In this document: piece by piece, positions 55,002 to 64,000 of the stretch | Layout of the letters: the number at the start of each line of letters is the position of its first letter | Position numbering within the stretch: the stretch's first letter is position 1 | NCBI GenBank assembly: GCA_963716585.1 | Contig: CAVQTN010000002.1 | Coordinates: forward strand, 1,094,599 to 1,158,598 | Reading direction: 5' to 3' | Source: JAICUY01 sp963716585 | Lineage (GTDB): Bacteria; Chloroflexota; Limnocylindria; QHBO01 | DNA: 64,000 nt | Notes under the pieces: generated by a model | The model's input: the letters and a program-made list of their open reading frames with translations, nothing else | The model's database searches: none | What the model was told of the DNA's origin: nothing | Made by a program: the position numbers and the translations under genes

Positions 55002-56586
55002 CCACGCCGTCCGACGATCCGCTCCAGCGAATCCGCGATGCCGCCGCCGCCGCGGCCTCTCTCGGCCTCGATGCCGAGGCAGCCGCGGCCACCGAGGTCG
55101 CGGACCGGATCGCGGCGCGTCGCGGCTTTCCGGGGGACGTCTACGTCGTGGCGCTCGCCGGCGGGACGGGCGTCGGCAAGTCGTCGCTGCTGAACGCGGT
55201 TGCCGGTCGCGTCGTCAGCGAGGTGCGCGCCGTCCGTCCCACGACCGACCAGCCGCTTGCCTACGTTGCTCGCGGCCGTCGCGCGGAGCTTCGCCCGCTC
55301 CTCGACTGGCTCGGCGTCAGCACGGTGGTCGAGCACGACAACCGGACGTTGGCCGGCGTGGCCATCCTCGACCTGCCGGACGTGGATTCGATGCAGACCG
55401 CGCATCGGGCACGCGTCGACGAGCTTTTGCCACGAATCGACGCCATCACCTGGGTGGTCGACCCGGAGAAGTACGACGACGAGCGGCTGCACGCCTACTG
55501 GCGCAGCCTCACGCGCCACGCCGACCGCCTGCGCTTCGTCCTCAACAAGGCCGATCGACTGGATCCTGCGGCGCAGGCCAGCGTGCAGGCGGACCTCGCC
55601 GAACGCCTGCGCGCAGACGGTATCGACTCGGCGCAGGTATTCGGTCGTTTCGGCGGCGACGGGCCAGGGCATCGACCGATTCCGCCAGGAGCTCGCCTCG
55701 GCGGCCGATGCAAAGGCACTCGTCGCTGCAAAACTGGAGGCGGATCGTCGCCAGGCCGCCGAGCGGCTCGCCGAGTCCGTCGGCCTGGATGGCGCGTCGT
55801 ACACGCCGCTGATCGACGAGCGTCGCGGGTCGGCGGCCGTCGGCGAGGCGGTCAACGGCGCGCTCTCGCTGATCGATCCGCCGGGCATCGGGCGCCAGAT
55901 CCAGGCGGCGGTGCTCAACCGGGCTCGAACGCGAGGCGGCTCGCTGCTGGCGCGGGTCGTCGCGCTGCTCGGCTGGCTGACCGGCAGCCGCCGCCAGCGG
56001 GCCGATCCGGCCGCCTACCTCCTCGCCTGGCGCCGACGCGGCGCCCTCGGCCGTGTCATGAACCCTATCCGCGCGCTGCTCCTCGAAGCCTCGGCCGGCG
56101 TGGCGTCAGCAGCGCGGCCGGCAATCCTGGCCACGATGGGCGCCGACGATGCCGAGGCGGCCATCGGGCGGACGCTGGACGACCTCGCCCGACGCCGAGG
56201 CCGGCCGGCTGGAGGTCGGCTCATCGGTGCTGTGGCCGGTCATCGGCGCGCTGCAGCTGGCGGTGGGCGCGGTGTTCCTGTTCGCCGTCGCGTGGTTCGT
56301 GACCCTGTTCGTCTCGGGCGGCGCCGTTCCGGTGGGGACGGTCGAGGCGCCCTGGATCGGCCCGATTCCGATGCCGCTCGCGCTCCTGGTCGGCGCCATC
56401 GTGGTCTCGGCGCTGCTGGGCTGGATCCTGTCGCTCCACGCGCGCCTCGTCGGACGGCGCATCGCCAGGCGCGTGGAGGCCGAAACGGTCGACGCCGTCG
56501 GGCAGGCGATCACCGACGTCGCGCTCGCAGGGCTGCTGCGCGTCGAGGACGCGCGCCGGACGATCGCGGCTGCCGTCGCGGCGTGA
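54998..56586 (+). CDS. Dynamin-like/YfjP-type GTPase 2, two frameshifts as read
   Basis: Frame-restored length about 528 aa. P-loop VVALAGGTGVGKSSLLNAV, G3 AILDLPDVDSMQTAH, G4 FVLNKADRLD, and a G5-like VSAATGQGID. C-terminal WRRRGALGRVMNPIRALLLEA and two membrane helices (about 56231-56300 and 56370-56450). Single-base insertions near 55640 and 56198 break the frame; the truncated copy at 58.4 kb supplies the intact sequence at both points. Tandem GTPase pairs of this kind occur in Actinobacteria; they probably remodel or tether membrane. Confidence 0.8.
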
Positions 56587-56624
56587 CAGACTCACGACAA
56601 CAAAGCACATGGCCAGCCTGAACC

Positions 56625-57516
56625 TTGACGATTGAACGGCAGCGCCAATTCATCCGCACCTCGGACGGCCGCGCTCTCGAAACGCACGTCGCCGGTCCGC
56701 CCGATGGCACCGTGCTCGTCTTCCACACGGGCACGCCAAGCGCAGGCGAGCTCTTCGAGCCGATGCTGGCCGAGGCGGCGCGCCATGACCTGCGCACGGT
56801 CACCTGGTCGCGGCCCGGGTATGCAGGATCGACGCGGCTGGAGGGCAGGACCGTCGCCGACGTGGCGACCGACGTCGAGACGGTGCTCGATGCACTGGAC
56901 GCCGACCGCTGCTTCGTCATCGGCTGGTCCGGCGGTGGCCCGCACGCCCTGGCGACGGCGGCGCTCCTGCCGCAGCGGGTGATGGGCGCGGCAACCATCG
57001 CATCGGTCGCACCATTCGAGGCGGAAGGCCTGGACTGGTTGGCCGGGATGGGGCTCGAGAACGTCGACGAGTTCTCGGCGGTCGTCGAAGGACCGGAGAA
57101 GCTGAGGACCTACCTCGAGGGCTTCGCCGGCGCTCTCGCCGGCATCACCGCCAGCGATGTCGCGGACAGCCTGGGTGACCTGATCCCGGCCGTCGATCGT
57201 TCGGCCCTGACCGGCGAGTTCGCGGAGGCGATGGCCGCCTCGCTGCGCGCCAGCGTCTCAAGCGGCATCGACGGCTGGCTGGACGATGACCTCGCCTTCA
57301 TCCGGCCGTGGGGCTTCGAGCTGGACACCATCCGCGTGCCGCTCACCGTCTGGCAGGGTCGAGCAGGATCGGATGGTGCCGTTCAGCCATGGGCAGTGGC
57401 TGGCGAGCCACATCCCCGGCGCCCAGGCTCGCCTTCACCCCGAGCACGGACATCTGTCGCTGGCGGTCGACGCATTCGGGCTGATCCTCGACGAACTTGT
57501 TCACCCAGGCCACTGA
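56625..57516 (+). CDS. Alpha/beta hydrolase, one frameshift
   Basis: About 296 aa from TTG 56625. Oxyanion region LVFHTGTPSAGELFEPML, nucleophile elbow VIGWSGGGPHALA with Ser. After restoring one inserted base near 57354-57361, the acid QDRMVP and the catalytic His in EHGHLSL appear, completing the Ser-Asp-His triad. Substrate unknown. The frame break lies exactly between two conserved parts. Confidence 0.83.
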
Positions 57517-57565
57517 CGGCTGACGCTGTCGATCGCCCGGACGGTCCCGCATACTCCACCGCGTC

Positions 57566-58012
57566 ATGGCAGACAAGACGGCGGCGGCGAAGCTCCTCAT
57601 CAAGCCGGGCGCGACGGTGTGGATCTCGAGTCGTGAGCACGCGTCGCTGATCGAGCCGCTTCCCGAAGGTGCGACCTGGACCGATGCACTCGGCCGACGC
57701 ATCGGTCGCCCTGCTGTTCGCCGACAGCGAGCACTCGCTGCGCCGCCTCCTCGAGTCGTACGCCGATGCGCTGCCGGGCCTCGCCTACGTCTGGATCGCC
57801 TACCCCAAGGGCGGCCGCGCCGACATCAACCGCGACAGCCTGTGGCCGATCGTCGCCGAGCACACCGGCATGCGCCCGATCACCCAGGTCTCGCTCGATG
57901 ACACCTGGTCGGCACTTCGCTTTCGGCCGCTGAAGCCCGGGAGCCGGCGTTCAACCTGCCGGGTGACCGTCACCGAACAGGTCGTGGATCGATCCCTCCA
58001 CGCCCGGCATGA
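57566..58012 (+). CDS. DUF3052 family protein, two compensating frameshifts
   Basis: 148 aa after correction. The start AAAKLLIKPGATVWISS and PLPEGA match DUF3052; then LLFADSEHSLRRLLESYADAL, YVWIAYPKGGRADINRDSLWP and DDTWSALRFRPLKPG. An extra base near 57670-57700 and a missing G near 57938-57942 explain the breaks; the corrected end reads GEPAFNLPGD to a stop at 58012. Function unknown. Confidence 0.75.
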
Positions 58013-58033
58013 GCGTGCCCGGTCTTCGGCGGC

Positions 58034-58303
58034 CTAGTCGTCATCGTCGTCATCACCAAAGGCGAGCTGCCATTCGGGGTGATCCGGCAGGAAATTGAGC
58101 TGTCCCTGTGTTTCGTCGATGCTCTGATTCACCGCTTCTCGGAGTTGACGCTCGAATTCGGGCGCATGGACCTCGCAGACGCTGAACGAGTCGCCGACGA
58201 GCGGCTCCCCGCTCACCGCCACGCGAACTTCCGGCGTGTTGACGAACGTGAAGACCGATGGTCGCTCGCAGCCCGGCCAGTCGCAAGGTTGTGTCTCTGC
58301 CAT
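58034..58303 (-). CDS. Small putative zinc-binding protein
   Basis: 89-aa protein opening MAETQPCDWPGCERPSVFTF. Cys-x4-Cys near the start and SVCEVHAPEFERQL later could form one zinc site. It ends with a run of six Asp. I do not recognise the family. It is the only gene in this stretch on the minus strand, and the truncated GTPase copy begins just beyond its 5' side. Confidence 0.6.
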   Translation of the reverse strand: MAETQPCDWPGCERPSVFTFVNTPEVRVAVSGEPLVGDSFSVCEVHAPEFERQLREAVNQSIDETQGQLNFLPDHPEWQLAFGDDDDDD

Positions 58304-58365
58304 CTCGCCTCGCAGTTTGAGCGCGACACCCAAGGCTGTCACGGACCTGGTCACTACTTGTTCCG

Positions 58366-59624
58366 TTGGCGGACGTCGCGCGTGATCGCAGGGCGGAGCT
58401 TCGCCCGCTATCCTCGACTTGCCGGACGTCGACTCGGTGCAGACCGCGCATAGGGCACGCGTCGACGAGCTGCTCCCACGGATCGACGCCATCACCTGGG
58501 TGGTGGACCCCGAGAAGTACGACGACGAGCGGCTGCACGCCTACTGGCGCAGCCTGACGCGTCACGCCGACCGGCTGCGCTTCGTTCTCAACAAGGCCGA
58601 TCGGCTGGAGCCCGCCGCGCAGGCGAGCGTGCAGGCCGATCTCGTCGAACGCCTGCGCGCCGACGGCATCGAGGCGCCGCAGGTGGCGGTTGTGTCGGCG
58701 GCGACCGGCCAGGGCATCGACCGGTTCCGCCAGGAGCTCGCCTCGGCAGTCGATGCAAAGGCACTCGTCGCCGCCAAGCTCGAGGCCGATCGACGCCAGG
58801 CGGCCGAGCGGCTCGCCGAGCTGGTGGGACTGCATGGCGGGTCGTACACGCCGCTCATCGACGAGCGGCGTGGATCTGCGGCCGTCGCCGAGGCGGTGAA
58901 CGGCGCGCTGGCGCTGATCGATCCGCCGGGGATCGGGCGCCAGATCCAGGCGGCGGTCCTCAACCAGGCGCGGACGTCGGGCGGCTCACTCCTCGCGCGC
59001 GTCGTGGCGCTCCTTGGCTGGCTGACCGGCAGCCGCCGCCAGCGAGCCGATCCCGCCGCCTACCTGCTGGGCTGGCGCCGCCGCGGTGCGCTCGGCCGCG
59101 TGATGAACCCGATTCGCGCGCTGCTGCTCGAGGCATCCGCCGGGGTCGCGCCCGAGGCGCGGCCGGCAATCCTGGCCACGATGGGCGCCGACGATGCCGA
59201 GGCCGCCATCGGCCGGACCCTCGACGACCTCGCCCGTCGCCAGGCCGGCCGGCTGGAGGTGGGGTCATCGGTGCTGTGGCCGGTGATCGGCGCGCTGCAG
59301 CTGGCCGTCGGCGCAGTCTTCCTCTTCGCCGTCGCCTGGTTCGTGACCCTGTTCGTCTCGGGCGGCGCCGTCCCGGTGGGGACGGTCGATGTGCCCTGGC
59401 TCGGGCCAATTCCGATGCCGCTGGCCCTCCTGGTCGGCGCCGTCGTCGTCTCGGCGCTGCTGGGCTGGATCCTGTTGCTCCACGCGCGCCTCGTCGGACG
59501 CCGCATCGCCGGGCGCGTGGAAGCCGAAGCGGTCGACGCCGTCGGTCAGGCGATCACCGACGTCGCGCTAGCGGGGCTGCTGCGCGTCGAGGACGCGCGG
59601 AGGGCCGTCGCCACGGCTCTCTGA
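58366..59624 (+). pseudogene. Truncated second copy of GTPase 2 (no P-loop)
   Basis: Closely matches 55265-56586 at DNA level but begins after the P-loop. It lacks the 64 nt corresponding to 55300-55363, lost between CTCGAC microhomologies; 64 is not a multiple of 3, so the two parts are out of frame. Downstream of the deletion 400 codons are open, with FVLNKADRLE, VSAATGQGID and both C-terminal helices. No valid start precedes them. Without G1 it cannot bind GTP normally. Confidence 0.8.
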
Positions 59625-59710
59625 GTGGGCGCTCGTTGGCGCGAGATTGCGCGGCACCCGCCTCACGTCGGCGCGCTCTTGACGGCCACGTTCTACACCG
59701 GAATGCCCCG

Positions 59711-59924
59711 ATGCCGATGCCGCGTTTACAAGCTCAACCTGTGCTTCGCGAGTTGGGCCGCGCCGTACACGAGGTCGAGATGCAGCCGACTACGCGCGGG
59801 CCGTCTAGGAAGCCGGAGCAAGCCTCACCTCTTTCCTCTTCGAGCCCGACCGCATCTTCACCTGGAACCGCGGCAAGCAATTCACCGAGCAAGACGTCTG
59901 GGGCTTCTGTTCGGCGGCACCTAG
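59711..59924 (+). pseudogene. Degenerate short coding remnant
   Basis: Coding-like pieces in different frames: MPMPRLQAQPVLRELGRAVH, then DYARAV-stop-EAGASLTSFLFEPDRIFTW, then LFGGT-stop. Joining them needs two frame changes and passage through an in-frame TAG. The parent family is not recognised. The rest of the 564-bp gap to vsr shows nothing clear. Confidence 0.4.
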
Positions 59925-60188
59925 CCCAAAGCGCAACACGATCAGCTTGTCCGAATCGGCTTAGAGTCAGGAACCATGACAAGATCTACTCGGACGCCGT
60001 GTATCTCGCGGACGCAAATGGGGGCAAGATTCGTTGTGCCCCTGCTGTGGGCCGAACGTGATGGCACGACTGTCACAGCAGCCAGCGGGCTGTCCGGACC
60101 TGGAGAATAGGAGTCAGACGGATTGAGACCGGGCTCGCCAGCAGAGTCACGCGCTTCCAGTATCTCCTCATCGCGCGTTGCCGCGAGA

Positions 60189-60596
60189 ATGAGCCGACAA
60201 GCCACGCGGGACACCCTGCCGGAACTGAAAATTCGCCGGCTCCTCCACCGTGACGGTCTTAGATACCGGGTCCATCAACGGCCGATACCGGCGACTCGGC
60301 GCGCAGCCGACATCGTCTTCAGGCGGGCGAGGGTCGCGATTTTTGTGGACGGTTGCTTCTGGCATGGATGCCCGGTGCATGCGACGTGGCCCAAGGAGAA
60401 CGCCGAGTTTTGGCTCGAGAAGATCACGCGAAACAGGCAACGCGATAAGGACACTGATGGCCGGCTTAAGGCAGCCGGTTGGATCTCGATTCGGGTGTGG
60501 GAACATGAGGACCCAGGGGCCGCCTCCGTTCTGATCCGTGACATCGTCCTCCGTCGGTTGGGCGCCGAGCCGTGTCAGCTAGTAAGGCGGCAGTAA
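60189..60596 (+). CDS. vsr: Very short patch repair endonuclease (Vsr)
   Basis: 135-aa protein opening MSRQATRDTLPELKIRRLLH. The core RAADIVFRRARVAIFVDGCF followed by WHGCPVHATWP holds the catalytic Asp and zinc-site residues, with VRVWEHEDP-like RVWEHEDPGA at the end. Vsr nicks T:G mismatches produced by deamination of 5-methylcytosine. It pairs with the methyltransferase 24 bp downstream. The base composition is visibly less GC-rich than that of the left 60 kb. Confidence 0.9.
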   Translation: MSRQATRDTLPELKIRRLLHRDGLRYRVHQRPIPATRRAADIVFRRARVAIFVDGCFWHGCPVHATWPKENAEFWLEKITRNRQRDKDTDGRLKAAGWISIRVWEHEDPGAASVLIRDIVLRRLGAEPCQLVRRQ

Positions 60597-60620
60597 CGGC
60601 TCGCCGCCATAATGGCCAAC

Positions 60621-61841
60621 ATGTCGAGCATCCCGAAGTCTGTTACTTTGATCGATCTCTTCGCGGGTTGTGGTGGCATCACCAAAGGATTCGTCGAGGC
60701 AGATCCGAGGCTGCGCCCGATCCTTGCGGTCGAGATGGAACGACCAGAGGCGGCCTCGTATAGCGCAAACTTTCCCACAGCGAGAGTTTTCAACGACGAG
60801 ATCGAGTCGCTCACGAGCGCCTCAGTTCCACAGGCGGATATCGTGGTTGGCGGGCCACCGTGCCAGGGCTTCTCCGGGCTCGGCAAGCGCGATCCTGATG
60901 ACCATCGCAATCGCTTGTGGCGCGCCTACGTGGATGTTGTCCTCGCGGCGAAGCCGAAGGTGTTCGTCATCGAGAACGTCGGCCGCTTCTTCGCTTCCCC
61001 CGAGTATGAGGAGCTCACCAGGGAGCTCGTGGATGGCCAGCTTCGCGAGTACCGATTCGTGTCTGGCGTACTGAATGCGGCCGACTTTGGAGTCCCTCAG
61101 CGGCGACACCGGGCGTTCGTCATAGCGTCTCGCATTCGGCGTCCCTTCGCTGCCCGAGCCGACGCACGATCGATACGGCCGCGCCGGCCGCCGATGGCGG
61201 ACCGTGAGGGACGCGATCGGGGACATTCCGTTCACGCCGACGGCGGATAGTCCCCCCGAGCGCGAAGCGAACTTCGGAGGCAGCCCGATTCCGGGACCCT
61301 TCACAACCGACGAACTTCACATCAGCCGGACTTATCGCGCTGAGTCGCTGCAACGCTATTCGCATATCGCCCCCGGCCAAGGGCGTCTCGATCTTCCAAT
61401 CGAGCTTCAGTATGCGTGCTGGCGAAACAAGCCTACTGGGACGACTGACGTCCTCGGCAGACTGCGCTGGGAAGCGCCTTCCGTGACGATAAGGACCGAG
61501 TTCCACAAGCCTAGAAGGGCCGCTATTTGCACCCACAATGGTCAGCGAATGGCGATGACACCGTGAACCGCGCCCTGACTCACTACGAAGCGGCTCGGAT
61601 ACAGAGTTTCCCGGATACCTTCAAGTGGTGCGGGTCGCGCCTCCAGATTGGTCGCCAGATCGGTAACGCGGTTCCCCCGTTGCTGGCGACTCAGATCGCC
61701 GTGCAGTCGGTTTTGCCGCTGCTGGATGCGGCCAGCAACATCGAACCCCTAATACAGCCGGAGATGCGGCAAGTTCGTGAAGATACCGCCGCATATCGAT
61801 GGGGGAGATTGACCGAGGTTGCAAGGGGTGTCGGCTCCTAA
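60621..61841 (+). CDS. DNA (cytosine-5) methyltransferase, two compensating frameshifts
   Basis: 406 aa after correction. Motif I LIDLFAGCGGITKGF, motif IV VVGGPPCQGFSGLG, motif VI FVIENV, motif VIII QRRHRAFVIASR, motif X GRQIGNAVPPLLA. An extra T near 61145 and a missing base near 61511 break the frame; the conserved KPEKGRYLHPQW appears once fixed. A CATAAT box (60608-60613) lies 7 nt before the ATG at 60621, so leaderless translation is likely; an ATG at 60612 is in the same frame. Recognition site unknown. Confidence 0.88.
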
Positions 61842-61893
61842 TTTGTCCGCGACTGGCATCTCTGGACAACCGGGCGGCATAATGATCGAGCCG

Positions 61894-62100
61894 ATGTCGC
61901 AGTCGGTTCGCCGAGTCGGTCTCATGCGAAGTCGGGTGCGGGCCGCCGCCGCGGCTAACGACTCTCGCCGGGACGGGCTTGAGGGACTGTGCGCGGACCA
62001 GGACTGCCGTCACCGACAGGGTGACGTAACCAAGGGGGCGTACGTGCAGCGACTTGGGGACCTTCGACCGGAGATCAACACCAGTGGTAGCGCGCGGTGA
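61894..62100 (+). CDS. Small ORF between methyltransferase and Z1 gene
   Basis: 68 aa from the ATG at 61894, 10 nt after a CATAAT box (61878-61883). Its stop overlaps the GTG of the Z1 gene by 4 bp. Sequence is Arg-rich with ADQDCRHRQGD and ends GDLRPEINTSGSAR. No family recognised. In related systems this position holds a long MutL/MORC-like ATPase; this ORF could be an internal deletion product or an unrelated gene. Confidence 0.4.
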   Translation: MSQSVRRVGLMRSRVRAAAAANDSRRDGLEGLCADQDCRHRQGDVTKGAYVQRLGDLRPEINTSGSAR

Positions 62101-64000
62101 GCGATTCGCCTGAGGTGGTCATCGACCGTAAGGACATCGACACGTTCATCGCCATCGCCCGGCGCATGACCCCGGATGAGGCGCAGCGCGAACTCATCCG
62201 TCTGGGTATTGATCCCGAACGTGTCCGCCACATTCGGATGGCTTTCGATGAAGAAGCGCGGAGGATTCGAGAGCTCAAAGATCCTCCCGGCGTGGTAAAT
62301 CCCTACGCCGACGACGGTTGGTACACGGGAGCAGAGGACGATGATCGCTTTTGGCCGGCGATCATCGCACGGCTCCGCGCCAGCTGGGAGGAAGAGGACA
62401 TCGAGTCGCTCGACCGAGCATCGTCGAAGGTCCTAGGGCGCATGCGTCACCCGATGACGGAGGAATTCACCACTCGAGGGTTAGTCGTAGGGCATGTGCA
62501 GAGCGGCAAGACGACGAATTTCACGTCGGTGATCGCGAAAGCTGCGGACCGTGACTACCGCTTTTTCATCGTCTTGTCGGGTATCCATAATAGCCTTCGC
62601 GAACAAACACAGGAGCGTCTCGAGGCGGATCTGGTGAAGCCAAACCAGGCGTGGTGGATACCGCTCACAGAGCAGAATCGAGACTTCACACCTCCTCCGA
62701 ACGCGACCGCCTATCTCTCCGGAGTCAGGCGAGAACCACGTCCTCTGCGTCGTGAAGAAAAACGCCACCCGCCTCCGACGCCTCAAGGAATGGCTAGAGA
62801 CCGCCGAATCCGAAACCCTGAAGCAGTGTCCTGTCGTGATCATCGACGACGAGTCCGACCAAGCCTCCGTGTCGACAGCAACGATCAACGGTCTGATCCG
62901 CGACATCCTCGCGCTCCTGCCTAGAGCCGCCTACATCGGGTACACGGCCACTCCGTTCGCAAACCTCCTGATCAATCCGGCCGCCGACGACCTCTATCCG
63001 TCAGACTTCATTATCGATCTGCCCCAGCCTCGCAATCACTTCGGTACCGAAGTGATATTCGGACGGGATGCGACGGAAGACGACGAGGGCGAGGGCCCGC
63101 TTGACGGGTATGACATGGTCAGGGAGGTGCCCCTCGGCGAGCTGGACGAACTGCGTCCGGCGCGTGGTCAGCCGGTTGACGAATTTGTGCCGACCCTGAC
63201 TCCGAGCCTTCGGCGGGCTGTCTTGTACTTCTGGCTCGCCACGGCGGCGCGCCGCGTTCGAGGTACCGGAGTTCCCCATTCGACGATGCTGATCCACACC
63301 AGCATGAGGATCGCCGTCCATGAATCCTTCCGCGAACCACTCGAGACCTTCCGAGCAGAAGTCGTAAGACGGCTTGCCGCGGACGATCGAGTCCTGAACT
63401 CGAAGAACTTCGAGATATCTCGGGGCGGAAGAGACCTCGCGGGTCACACCTGCAATGTTCCACGAACAGTCGGTATCTCTCAGCGAGCTACGCGATCACC
63501 TTCCTGAAGTTGTCGGTGAAACCCGCATTGTGATGGACAATTCGCGGAGCCGAGAACGGCTTTCGTACGCCAGCCAACCGGTTGTTGCAATCGCCGTGGG
63601 CGGCAACACGCTATCGCGGGGTCTGACCCTCGAAGGATTGGTTGTCAGTGTCTTTGTCAGGTCAACGTCGGCGTACGACACGTTGCTTCAGATGGGCAGA
63701 TGGTTCGGTTACCGGTTCGGCTATCCGGACCTTCCCCGGATTTGGATAACAGAGTCAGCTGCGGAAGTGGTTCCGCCATCTCGCGGTGGTGGAGGCCGAG
63801 ATGCGTCGCGACATCCGTCGATACGAAGGAAAATATCTACGCCTGGGACTTTGCTGTCCGGATCAGGAAGCACCCCGCGTTGGCGATCACGGCGGCGTCC
63901 AAGATGCGGGACGCAGTCCGCGCGTACGCGAGCTTCGGCGGCAAGAGGGCTCAGACCCGCTACTTCTATGTGCATGACGCCAGTTGGCTCCGCGACAACA
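62097..64000 (+). CDS. Z1 domain protein (SF2 helicase-like), frameshifted, runs off right edge
   Basis: Starts GTG 62097. Walker A VGHVQSGKTTNFTSVI (residues 131-146), Walker B VVIIDDESDQASV, YIGYTATPFANLL, and the C-terminal GGNTLSRGLTLEGL with YDTLLQMGRWFGYR. This set defines the Z1 superfamily II-like proteins of MutL/MORC-linked restriction or defence systems. At least four +1 breaks (near 62722, 63425, 63762 and 63828) must be corrected. At least about 630 codons are present; the C-terminus is outside the window. Confidence 0.85.

Noticed and set aside
61842..61893. Terminator after the methyltransferase gene
   Set aside because: No convincing stem-loop or T run between the stop and the next promoter-like box.

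Overview
High-GC (about 70% by eye) bacterial chromosome with frequent GTG/TTG starts, 1-4 bp gene overlaps and several candidate leaderless promoters. A single gene fusing heme A synthase to heme O synthase, an A1-type caa3-like oxidase cluster, F420/PPOX-type oxidoreductases, and several class III adenylate cyclases (two fused to ATPase-TPR modules) fit Chloroflexota (Limnocylindria/Ellin6529-like lineages) best. That placement is inference; no rRNA or tRNA gene is visible in the window.

Layout. 0-6.9 kb: partial ABC ATPase, CorA, a PPOX protein followed by a PPOX-UbiA prenyltransferase fusion, a small beta-propeller gene, an MFS pump, a rhomboid protease and an MpaB-like oxygenase. 7-17.5 kb: respiratory block with ctaA-ctaB fusion, ctaG, subunits II, I, III and IV, a TlpA-like thioredoxin, a small membrane protein and an ABC exporter. 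17.5-30.9 kb: lipoprotein, ispG, receiver protein, a four-gene operon (methyltransferase, FAD oxidoreductase, SRPBCC cyclase, ketosynthase), trxB, a second ABC exporter, DUF1028, LLM oxidoreductase, ACT protein, GDPD and an MFS transporter. 31-53 kb: accessory-looking region with an MMPL transporter, SprT-like protease, three cyclase genes, a sigma factor, STAS protein, FAD oxidoreductase, AzlCD, an MFS pump and small single-domain proteins. 53-60 kb: tandem dynamin-like GTPases, a truncated GTPase copy, a hydrolase and DUF3052. 60-64 kb: visibly lower-GC island with vsr, a DNA cytosine methyltransferase and a Z1-domain helicase-like protein, cut by the right edge.

Main unusual features. (1) Two intergenic repeat families. 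One has four copies of GACTCAA-type motifs at almost invariant 50/62/49-50 bp spacing. The other is a roughly 147-bp element with terminal inverted repeats, also in four copies. Both cyclase-ATPase-TPR genes lie between direct copies of these repeats, and one repeat copy abuts the C-terminal stump of a PIN-domain toxin gene. (2) Clustered single-base frameshifts, mostly +1, sparse before 54 kb and dense from 55 to 64 kb. The motifs remain intact once frame is restored, which suggests uncorrected long-read errors more than gene decay, except for a GTPase fragment and one short fragment that look truly degenerate. (3) A Vsr-Dcm-Z1 island resembling the MutL/MORC-Z1 (Mza-like) defence systems, but with only a 68-codon ORF where the MutL-like ATPase would be expected.

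How the genes work together: ctaAB, ctaG, ctaCDEF and the thioredoxin form and assemble a terminal oxidase. The ketosynthase-cyclase-oxidoreductase-methyltransferase operon could make a small lipid or aromatic product. The cyclase genes suggest a local cluster of cNMP signalling.
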